From Macquaria australasica (Eukaryota > Chordata > Actinopteri > Centrarchiformes > Percichthyidae): DNA of 64,000 nt. The notes below the pieces were generated by a model, which was not told the origin of the DNA, did not search any database, and was given only the letters and a program-made list of their open reading frames with translations. Both the position numbers and the translations under genes were made by a program. The DNA lies in NCBI GenBank assembly GCA_005408345.1, contig SEMN01000059.1, forward strand, positions 558,001 through 622,000, in the 5' to 3' direction. Numbering within the stretch: position 1 is the stretch's first letter; each line of letters begins with the position of its first letter. Shown here piece after piece: positions 37,403 to 49,200 of the stretch.

Positions 37403-40400
37403 GTAGGGGGAGTTCATATCCATTTAGACCGCCTGCAACCCCGTAAACTGTGCCTGTCTGTCGGGCAGCCTGTTAGTGTTTTTCACTGAATACTCTAAAT
37501 TTAAAAGCACCCTTCTGTTGAGCTGATGGAGAGAGGATTTCAGCTGAAATATTTCTCCAAAAATCAATGGTATCTCATCAACTTTAGAAAATCTTGCTGC
37601 GATCAAGATCAAACAACGCGGGAATCAAGCGCGCAACTCGCCGTTAAATCTATGATGCAACATTTTAGACTATGCCAACAGTTTGACACCGGACAGCATC
37701 CTAATCAATTTTCTGCATGTAAGTGCCGCCAAAATCGCATTATCTGTTTATGATTTCCTTTCATCATGTGATGTTGCTGAAAAAACCAACATGAAGCCCG
37801 GAACAGCCCTGTATTGTCTAAATTACTATGTTATTGACGCATTGATTGCTTTTTTAAATTTATTGGAATAAGCGCGACTCATGCTGGTCTGATGAACACT
37901 GTGCTAAATGTACTGGTCCATAGGGAGGATCTTAAGTTGTTATTGCAGCAGGGATTCCCCTCTCACTCTCTCCACCCTCCACGCATCACTGTCTGCAAGA
38001 GTCACAGCTAAAATACCAGAGCAGCTGGGACATGAACCCAGCAATAAACATGTTAATGGTCCCTGTAAATGCTCTTCAGTCTGCCTGTAGTGGCTTCATG
38101 ATGGACCAGGGTCTCCCTGCCTTGTCTGAGAGTTCCTCTCATCTGCAGGAGCACAATTACTGACAACTCCTCTTTGACTCCTGGTGTGTGTGTGTGTGTG
38201 TGTGTGTGTTGCTGCATCGCTCCCCAACACACCTGCCCTGGCGTCTTGACCAAGTATAGTGTCATAGCTCGCTTCCTGACTGTGCAGTACGCCTCCTCTG
38301 ATGTTCACCTCAGACTCATGCTTGTGCAAAGGAGCAGTGTTATGCATTCCTTAATCTACCCCTCAGCACGGAGCGCTGCTGAACGTCTCAGTGGCATAAG
38401 CGCAGAGCAAACACTGAATTGGCTGCTGATTTCACAGCATTTTAGCGCCTTGCCTCTGAAGTAATCCCTCGCATATTTGCATCTCCCAGACAACCTTAAG
38501 AGACAAAAAAGGATTAAATTGAATTCATAAATGATTTGTGTATACAAACTTGTATTCTTAGCGTACGCTTATCTCTATAACCTCATTATTTTATTAATTT
38601 TAGCATGATTAAAACATACATGTCATGTCACATGAAAATAGTCCTAAGAGGTTACGATTACCTACAGATAAAATTACTGTTTGATCATCTCAATGTTGTT
38701 CTAGAAGGCTGCTGGTAGCTGTACTTTGTGCAGTGCAGTAGAGCATAAATGAACACCGATGACCGATCAACGACAACACCACAGCAAGAGGAGCTAATTT
38801 GCCAAAAAGTAAGTGAAGCCTCTAAAAAAAAAAAATCTGTTTTCATGTTATATTTAATATAGAAGTTAATTATGAAGACAATAAGATAAATATGTGTGAA
38901 ACTGTTTACTTCTCACCTTCTGTTACAGTAGTTTTAGGAGTCAAAACTTGAGCTGCAGAGCTTGCTGACTTGCCAGTGAAGCTTATCTCTCTGTATATGC
39001 TGCATTGTTTGGGAGTTCACAACAGTCTGGGGTATTCATATAGAAAATACTTAATTATTCATAATTTATGACTGGACCAGCTGCTTGATTATGAATGAGG
39101 AATTTTAATGCAGTTTCATATGGACCCTGCAGAAATCTATCAAATGATCTAACACGGTGCTGAAGCTGTTTAAACTGTGTTGCATATAGTCAGTCACTGT
39201 AAGGCATTCTGGATAACCTCAGAATAATCACTGCTGCTGCTGCATTACCAACCATTTTAAGCTTATTAGTGTGAATGTCAGCTCAAAATGTTTTATTTTC
39301 AGAATAACTGAGATGGCGGGCTGTTATTTCACAAGCTTCTATATACAGAATTAACAAAAGCTATGCTGTGACACGAGGCTGTGGATGGAGAAAGGATTGT
39401 AAATGTGTGTGTGTGTGTGTGTGTGTGTGGGTGTGTGTGTGTGTGTGTTTGTGTTGGGGGTGATACAGTAAATTGTTGAAGGGAGTCAAAGCTGTAGAGT
39501 TTATGATGTGAGCGTTTGGCTCCCCGTTTCAGCAGCTGCTTTGAAGGAAGAGGGAATCACAGGGGGGCCACAGCGGATCAACACACAGCTTTTCAGAGAC
39601 TCTGCTGCTTATGTAACACCAGCTCTAAAACCTCTGTTCTCCTCACTAACAACCTGTGCCCGACTGTCAAAGAGTTATTTTTTTTCAGTTTGGGATCTTT
39701 CTTTTTTCTTCTTTTTTGTGTCCAGTTAGCATCCACAGTGCCAGGCTGTGGAGATGTTGTGACATATTTGGCTCTGTGAAACCAAATTTGGGAAGTCTAA
39801 TTTGTCTGTTTTTCGGATTTGAACATGCAATTCTAGTTTTCCTACATTTGGTGCTGTCACCAGATCACCAACATTTCTTCAGGAACTATCAAGTCAGATG
39901 CAGTCAGACTTTGTGTTTTCAGTGAAAGGTGGAACCGACACCAATCAATTTTGACATCAGACTTAGTACAATCGTCACCTCGAGGCTAGTAACACAACAA
40001 TCTATCGTCAGGCAGCAACATCCCAGAATCGTCCTATGTTCCTTTAATGTCGCTTGATTTTGTTTTGTAACAAAAGTCAATTTCTGGGTATCTACTGCTG
40101 TCTCCTACAGCCACAAGTATGATTCACTGTCTTCATCTGGAGTATTTACCTCTTCTTTTTATGTGTTCTCCTGGCAAACTCACCCAACCAGCGGCCCATG
40201 GATGATAATTATTGATTTCTCTTCAAATGTGTTTCTAATGATGATGTCTTTGGGGAATGTCTGTGCTGTTCTTGTGTCGTCGGGGGGTAAGAAGTTCATA
40301 AAAGTCCCTTTAATCTCTGTAATCTCATTACACGCTTTGAAAGAGAACAGGCATCTTTTAAAAGCGATTAATCGTACATACGTCCCCCAGGAAGCTGCTC

Positions 40401-43400
40401 GTATTTCACCGGCTGCTATTATGGGCACACTGAACCTTTCCCCAGGGCTCCATGCGCCTTGACCACATATCAATCGAATGATAGCAAATTATTACTGTTT
40501 ACTCTCAGAGGTTTCGATCAAAATGTACAGGTAACGAACTCATTTGACATCAGTGACAAAGTGTTTCCCAGTGAGGCGGATTATCAGGAAGATTATTATT
40601 TTAATGTGGACAGACGTCGACACAAGCCGTTTGCATGTGTCTTATTTGTATGAACAGCAGCAACCTCAGTATGGAGATGAGGCTATATCTGCCAAAACAA
40701 AGGTCAAACATACGTACATGTGTGTTTGACCTGCATCAGTGGTGTTAAAAGATCACCAGAAGCAGTGATGACGTTCATTTTGGAGTTTTCCTTTCGCCAT
40801 TAAAATGTTACGTCTTACTTTCATCCTTTGAATGTAACTGGAGTTGACTTTGGAGGCAGTCAGAGGAGTAAAAGTGAGGCTTCTCCTTCAGTCTAAATTC
40901 ATTTTAAAAGCAAGTGAAACAGGCCTTTCTCGCTTGATAACTGTGCAATGAATACACAATGACGGGGCTTTTATTTCATTAAGAGGACAAGCTTTTGCTC
41001 AGGTTTATCAAATGCAGAGTGTGTGGGCAGAGAAAGCTGTCAGTTTCATTGTAATTAATGAGATTTAAGTGATGTATTGTGTAAATTCATTTGAGGTTTG
41101 CTGCCATGACTTCCGTGCTGCATCTTTCGTTTGTATTTCATCTAAGAAAATGCCCCCCTCTAACAGTGTAGTAGTGTTTCATCTTCGAGCAAAATCCTCT
41201 GCAAAAATGTGTAAAGAGGAAGCTCTAAGCTCTAATCCTAAATTGAGAGAGTTGAAAGCTTTCTTCAGGCTGCAGGAAGGCTGCATATCCTCTCCAAATG
41301 TCTAATGCAGTCAGTAGACCAGATGGTACAGTTGTGGTTTGCCTAGAAGGCTAATTATTACAAAGCTGAAATAACAAAATATTCCCACCATCCCTACAGC
41401 AGTCGTAGTAATAGTGTCAGCAAAAATGTGTGCTGTGTGCTTCGTTGCATTTCATCTGTGAAAACGACTTAGTTGGCATTTCACTCCATCTAAATCGTGT
41501 TTGATAAACGTCCGTTTTCTTTTGATGCCATTAAAAAATGAATCAGTCCGGTCATTTTACACCAGTGATGTAATGGGAAGGTTGAGATGAATCTGAAAAT
41601 AGCAAAGTCATAAGTGAGGTTCATGTAAGTCTGATAGAGTCCCTTGCATTATCAGTGGCCTTGGGGTGCAGGGACGGAGTAAAACCGCTGTTTGGGCAGA
41701 CACTCAGAGTGTACACCTGCAGTGGTTGTCTATCCATTACTTCAACAGGGATGCTGTGGCCAATCTTTTAAATATTGATTTGTCGCGGAAAGTGCTGGGA
41801 CTCATGCCAGTCTGTTAAACTGCAGGTCCATCACGCTATATTCACTGTTGTAAGGGACTGCAAGGGGGGGCTTCAAGACTGGGGGATCTACTGTTGGGCT
41901 GTGTCCCAGTAATTGCTATTGCTCTGCTGTAGCACACACAAACACACTCTGGCCTGCCAGTGTTTTGTCGCGTCACCAACCAACGAGGCATCAGAGGGCC
42001 GCAGCACTGACCTGTATCATGAGCATCTGTTGAACCAGCTGGGCAGGTCAGGGCAGTGATAAACAACAAGTTTGCTACTCGGCGAAGTCGCTCCGTTGTC
42101 CTTTGAGGTTGAAGGAGAAACCGGTTGGGAATTAAGGAGAGCAGGATCAGTAACAGTCGTCCCGCCCTTGTCTGCCCTCCTGGGCCTTTGTCCCCTCAGC
42201 CCATGTGGTCCCACCTATCAGCTGGTTGACGCAGCAGGGTGTGTTTTCCGCCTGTCTTTGTGTTGTGTTATTGAGCGAGACAGGCTTGTCAGATGAGCCT
42301 GCTCTGGTGTGTTGAAAGGCCTCTGACTGACAGCTTGGCCTGACCAAGTATCACAGACTCCCACTGTCTGTCAGACTTAGAGATTACAAAGACAGTGACT
42401 GCTGCCTGTCTGTGTGCTGCCTGTCTGTCTGACCGTCTGTCTGCCATGATAAAACTACCATCCCTCTAATGTGACATTTGTAGTTTATAGCTAACAAATT
42501 CCTAGAAATGGTCTTACTTTTTAAACAAACACAGACTGTGAGGCTCAGACTTTGATTTACGTCAGAAATGACAAAGCGCATAAGTCAACATGCGATTGAA
42601 GGATTTATTTTTATTAAGAGTACTGATGCAATGATTGATGTTGTGTGACAGCCAAGATGAGCCCAAAGATGAACACGCATTTTGCATTTTAATCTTACTT
42701 TTGTGCAAAGAAGCTCATTCATTTTTTTTAAATTTACATCCAAAGGTAAACATAAGGTATTAAATGAGGACTTCACAGTGTAATGCTTGATTATGAGAAT
42801 GACAGAATGAATAAGTTGCACCAGTCAGTTCATATTCATCACCGAGCAGAGGCCGAGCAGACAGTAAGACAAGGAGAAGAGTTCCTCTGAAGTGTGTATC
42901 GGTGATTGATCTGTTTACCCTCTTGAATCACTGAGGCAGAGCGCTGCAGTGCACTCTCACTCCCACGGAGGTGTAGGTAAACAGCCAAACAGACAAGCCT
43001 CTGTTACTCCAGTGTCTCCAACTTAGTTGCGGTCCTAGTTGTATGGCCACCCTGGCAAACCAACCCAACCCTGATGCTACCGTCACTGCTGCCTGCTGGG
43101 ATCTTTGTTCCTGCTCTGGGAGTAGCAGGGCAGAGAGAGTGGTGGATGACGAGGGCGGTGGCCTGTTCAGAGAGCTACAGAGGGGGGATAGAGGTGGCTT
43201 TCTCGGCCTGTCACGGCCAGGCTCTGTGAAGTGTGAGAGCAGGCAGTCAGGCAGGGCTCTGCTGGCACGTTTGGGATTTGCAGCTATCAGCAGGAGAGAT
43301 CTGCACTGCAGAGTCTGCAGGGGGAGGGAGGAGAGCGGGAGTGGGAATGAGGCTGGTTCTGGAAGCAGGGAAGCATGGACTGAGATGGAGGAAAAACTGG

Positions 43401-46175
43401 AAAACTTGCTAGTTAGTGGCCAGATAAATCTCAACACCAGTCGGAGTGCTTCAACCCTACTGAGAGTAGGATGTCTACTCAATACCCAGCCTATGAGGTG
43501 CTCAGTGTACTAAAACACTAGAGGCAGACAAATGAGCACATAAGGTAAATATTGATTTACTGTGCCTTTAGTGGTTAAGAGACTGATTAATCTAGATTTT
43601 CACAAGGGTGGATTTTTCTCCTAAAATGTTAATTAAAGAGAAAAGTATGGTTGGGGTGACTACATTTGAAGAGGCAACAAGGAGAAACCATATATACAGC
43701 TGTCAGAGTGGATCCAAAGCCGGTCCTACAAGGATGCCAAACTCTTCCTGTCTCCAGTGATTTCACAGATGCCTGTTAGGTGCTTCTAAGGACATATTCA
43801 TTTGGACATAGAACGTGTTGAACGAGTGGAGATATTTTCATCTAGTGTTAAATCAAGCATCTTTGCTAATACAGTCTGTAACTAAACCTAATCTAAATCT
43901 GTTTTAGTTTGAAAAAGGCTGAGATCAATTATGTAATATTATAAAAATGCATTAAATCAAACCACAGATTGCATTGCAGGCTTTTTACCGCAGTCATCTT
44001 GGCATGCTGACCTTGACAGTTGACATTTGATTACGAACTGTTAAGGTTAAGAGCTTTCAGTGAATCATTTAGCAGTTACAGTAGGAGACTCTTTCGTGGT
44101 GTTTCAGTCATGGCAATTATGGCTTCAAATGTCATTAGCGGATGAGAATTTCTAAACTCGCTCAGCCACACTACTGACCCAGCTCTCTTACACTGTTAAC
44201 TTCAGCGGTGCGCCATATTGTTCATCATCGGCAGTCAAGGTTGATACAGTATCATTAGTCACCATCAAGCGTAAAAAAAAAAGTGTGTTACCTTTAAATC
44301 ATTAACTCAGTGCTTCCGTGGGTAACAAGTGAATATACACTGATGTCTCAGCATTTAATCATAGAAGCTTTAATTAATAATGTATACAACTGTGTTTCAT
44401 TTATTAATAAAGGGGAGTACTATGTTAACAGCTTCATTGAAGAGTGCGGGCTGTGTGACAGGACCATCACCTCGCTCAATGTTGTCATGACACTACGCTA
44501 AGTGTGTTCACATGTGCCAGAGCTGGAACTGCTTAGCTGGGCCTCTCTGGGGGCTGATTGGCTTGGCCCATCACTGCATTTGGAAGATTAAACTGTGCTG
44601 CAGTACAGAGCAGTGGCCAGGGCCATGGGATGTGGGACGGAGTCCCAGGATGGACAACAACTGAGCAGCGAAAACAAGAGATGACCTTCAGAACAAGACA
44701 AAGAGGCTTGGAGCTCAAAATAGAGAAACTTAATTCTCACCCTTGTGCCCAAGACTTTGACAGACATCTACGTTTGTCTGTCTCTTTTTGGTCTATGCTG
44801 ATTCATCATTTCATCGCAATAACAGGCAACGATCTTGAATCATCTTTCATTGCTGTCAAATTTGCCTCAGGGCTGTGCAGCAGCATGGAGCATTGTTCAG
44901 GATGTCCGAATAATGCAGCATAATTTCATCTTAATTGCATCACGTTTTCTTTTTTCTTTTTTTTCCGCCGCAGATAAACAGAAATAAGAATCTCTCATGC
45001 ATTCAGCAGAGAGCCTGGGGAAGCCGGGGCATTAGCATGGGAGGCGATAGTCATCAGGGAAGTTAATCTGTGGTATGGTGAGACCACCTGGCAAGGTCAG
45101 AGGCAGCTCTCCCAGGAAGAATGAGTCGCCTCATTGGGCATGATGGATGCGCTCTTATACAGCTCTTTTATACAATATGTAGCAAGCCGCTTATATTGAC
45201 ACAGATCATATTTCCATGAAGACAGATGGTGTTATCAGTGCTAGGTATATGCCAATAAACTGACACAGGACAACGAAAATTAAATGAGAGAGTTCAGTGT
45301 TCTGTTGATGCTGTGTAATGATAATAATAGCGTAAATATAATAAGTCACAGAGTAAGTCCAACTTAAGTTAGATTTATTCTTGTCTCACTGAGGCCGTTT
45401 GAAGTGCGTTCTGTATTCCAGTCAGCATTGTACTGTGCAGATGAATCGGCAAAAGGCTCCCTGCGGCACATTTTTAACTTGTTGTGAGTCAGGAAGCTGC
45501 AGAAGATGCATGGTGCATATTATACAACCCTTATGGAACAGAGCTGATATGGGGTTGTTGTTGTGGTCTTGCAGTTTTGTGCTCTGTGGTGAAAGTATAG
45601 CCATATTCTGGTTTGGCTCAAAGACGGTCTGATTTATTAGGGCTTTAACGATGATAGTGTTGGTGTTCTTTGTTACTGTTAGTCTTAGCCGAGATATGTT
45701 AATGTGCCGTCAATGCACAATGTCAGTGAGAGATAAAATGGAGGCAGACCAACCTGTCTGAATGAAGATCTGGTGTATGAATAATGTATCTATCTTTATC
45801 TGCAGAATAAATGTCCAGGTAGAGGTCCTGAGCAATTGGAAGATAATTTTGAATCTTGCATTTGACTTTCTTTACTTTTATACTTTGACACACGATTACA
45901 CAGCTATAACTGAAATGTTTCGAGGAGACAATAGACAGTGTGTCCATAAGTAAGTTTAATGACTCAAGGGAATAAAATGACCTTGGTAAGTGAATCCCTT
46001 TAGAAGCACAGTGTGGGTGTGAGTGGGACAGAAACCAGCACGACAACACTTTGCTTCAATTCGCACATTACTGAAGATGTATGGAGGCTATCAGTTTTTG
46101 AGAGGAGCAAGAGAAAAATTAAGTGTTGCTGTGTGTGCCTTTGTGCACTCGGGCAAACACACACACACGCACACA

Positions 46176-46245
<70 letters not shown>

Positions 46246-49200
46246 TGGTTGTAAGTCATGAGGTGGAGAAGAGGTTGTCTTGGATTGGATATCAGATCTG
46301 CCCTCTTTTGTCCTCTGTTTGGCTGCAGCCTGTCACACTTGATCACCACCTCAGATGTCTGATTGATTACCTTCAAGTTCAATTAAACTGTGAAAGCAGC
46401 TATTTTTATCCGGAAAAAGATGGCAAGACATGGGTGACCTGAAGTCACTCGCACAGATAAAAGAGTCTCCTGTATAAGCTCTTAGTTAAGATTTACTGCA
46501 ACAGATAATCAAATTATTTATATATGTACATGTATAATGCTAAACTATATTTTCTAAAAAGCATCAGAACTTGTAGAAATATAATAGATACATAGATAAA
46601 TAATATATTTTTGTTTTTAGTTAAATGTGCTTGAATCAGAATGGTTTAATGTGATAACTTGAGCAAAATTCCCTCATCTGAAGCAATATTGGAAAAAAAT
46701 ATTACTCATCATGGAACGAATTTGCAGTATCAGTTTGTTTAGCTGTCAGTCTAACATGTGTGCGTCCATCTGTAGGAGAAGACCGCACCAGGGAGAATGT
46801 GGTGGGCACCACAGACGCACAGTCGGCTGGCGGTGCGGCAGGAGCAGAGTCCGGCTCCAGCAGACGGAAGCTCCACTGCTGCATCAGAGTAACAACCGTA
46901 CAGGTACGGAAGGCCCTGTGGGGGGTCGCCATGGTGATGTGCGTGTGCTCGTCCTGGGCAGGGTCCACCCAGCTGGCCAAGCGGACTTTTAAGCAGTTTG
47001 ACGCCCCCTTCACCCTCACCTGGTTCGCCACCTCCTGGAACTGCCTCTTCTTCCCCCTCTATTACATCGGCCACCTGTGCAAGAGTCCAGAGAGGCAGAC
47101 GCCCAGACAGAGGTTCAGGTGAGAAGACTCAATGCAACCAAGCAAGTAAACATTATTTATATAGCACTTAAAAAATGAAGTTAGATAATATATCAAATGA
47201 TAGTTATGTAATAGATTATATAATAATATATAAAAGAAGGAGAATACATCTAGAAAGCAAGCCAAAGAAAACAAATAGGTTTTGATTTGGCTTCTTTAAG
47301 AGGTTGTGGGAGGCTGTTTCAGAGTCACGGCAGAACACCTTCCTTGACCTTTGAACATCTAGAAGTCCTTGCTCTGAAGACTGGAGGCTCCTGACAGTGG
47401 TCAGAGGTGCCTGGCCATGTAATCCCTTATATTTCAAAAGTAGGATTTAAAAATCAATCCTAAAACGCACAGGAGGCCAGTGGAGAGAACCTAAAACTGG
47501 AGTAATGTGCAATACATGTTTAGTTTTTGTTAAAAAGCCTCGCTGCAGGATTCCGGACCGGCTGGAGTCGAGATGAACGAGGTAAACAAGGTGCGACAGT
47601 AACTGAGGCGTGACGTAATAAACGTATGGATGACTTTTTAAAAATCTTGAAGTAAGGGTCTGGTTTTCACGATGTTCCTTAGTTGGAAAAAGCAGGACAG
47701 AACCAGATGTTTCATATGGAGCTCAAACGTTAGGTTGGGATAAAAAACAATCAAAAAATCAAACTGAATCCTGAACAATGTTGTATTGTAGTCATGCTGA
47801 CAATGCATCAATGTGCCATTATTGGGGGGGAGTTTATTTCACTGCTAAAAATGTGTTTTTCTTTATTGGTCCTTCTTATTGTCATGGCTAACAAGCCAAG
47901 TATACACACCACAGTGTGAAGTCATAATATTTCTTCTGCAGCCACAACAGTAAATGTCAAGTCAACTACAATAAAAGGGAATTGATTTCTCTGCCTTCAA
48001 CAATCCTACAATTTCACATCGTAGAAAAGAAAGCAATTTTCCTCTTAGCAGCAGCCTCAGTAGACCAGAATGCAATGCAGTCATTAGAAATCATTTTGTG
48101 GAAAGTTAGTCTCACTTTTCTTCTTTATACAGATGAAACCTACAGCTGAAATGCTCAGTCACATTCTGTGGAGACTGTTGAAAAGCCTTGTGGGAATTAT
48201 ATGAATGCAGTGGTTCCCAACCTGGGGTCAAGATCCCCAAAAAAGGGGTCGCAACACAAGCCTGAGGGGTCACCAGATGATAAACAGGAGAGGAACCACA
48301 AAAAACTTCTCTTCTTCTACACAAAATGTTTTTTCACCAGACTTTTCTTTAATCTTTGTCTTTTTCTCGAGTAAATTATTGGATCATTTTACCTCTTCAG
48401 GCCTCTTAAAATAAAATAAAAATAAAATCACTCTTTGGTTTAATTGGTCATCATGCAACTGGTAACCAGAGGTCACAAGTAGATGAGTTAGGATAAGCAA
48501 AATTGATTAAAGCCAGGTCCAAAAAAAGAAGTGAGTTTAATCATAATGCATTAAACATCAAAGATATATGATATTTAGCAGCGTACCAGTGTGCCCATGG
48601 GAGTATTTTCCCTTAAATAGTTAAAAGTTACATTTTATAACACACCCCTACTGTATGAGGAAACACACATCTCACATTTAATCTGTTTGGCCAACTGCTT
48701 ACAATTAAAATAGCAGCATTTGCACAATTTACGCCTGCTGATAATCTCACTGAATCAGCCAGAGATGTTTACCCTCAGTGTTTGCTGGTTAGATATGCAC
48801 AGTCACTCCCTGTTCATATTTTATTTCCAAAATAGCAGGTAATTTCAGGTTCCCATGCCATCTTTAGTTATGCTGCTGCAGCAAACAGAAAGAACGTAAT
48901 GCTCAGTGTTAGAAGTGCTTTCACACTTGAAACAGTCTATTAATCATTGTCTTTGGACAAAAGTCTTATCTCTGCTACCTGCTGTGCTACTTAAGTACAA
49001 AGAGACAAAGAGGGTGGTGGGCTGGAAGGTGTGGTGGGTGGTTGAGCCATGGAGGATCGGCTCTGTTTTTCTGATGCACCTCTGTGATGTAATTCTTCCT
49101 TTTTGAGGGCTTACACAAGGATCTGGGGCTTCCGCTCCTCGACCGGAGCTGATGTGCTCCCAGATAATGCGGGGAAAACAGAGACCCAGAGCTGACATTT

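Larger units (their letters stand above)
37403..46775 (+). other. slc35f3: slc35f3 intron after the short-form exon
   Basis: About 9.4 kb. No supported coding exon. It holds GT microsatellites at 38183-38209 and 39403-39455, a long CA run at 46155-46240, a short CTGT-rich patch near 42405-42445, a GC-rich island at about 43040-43480 open in two opposite frames (see findings), and a possible conserved element at about 44830-45130. Confidence 0.6.

Noticed and set aside
46013..46442. Long frames rich in His-Thr or Val-Cys repeats
   Set aside because: They are translations of the CA microsatellite in different frames.
46702..47074. 107-109-residue frames opposite slc35f3 exon 2
   Set aside because: Shadows of the coding exon on the other strand; they do not match any family.
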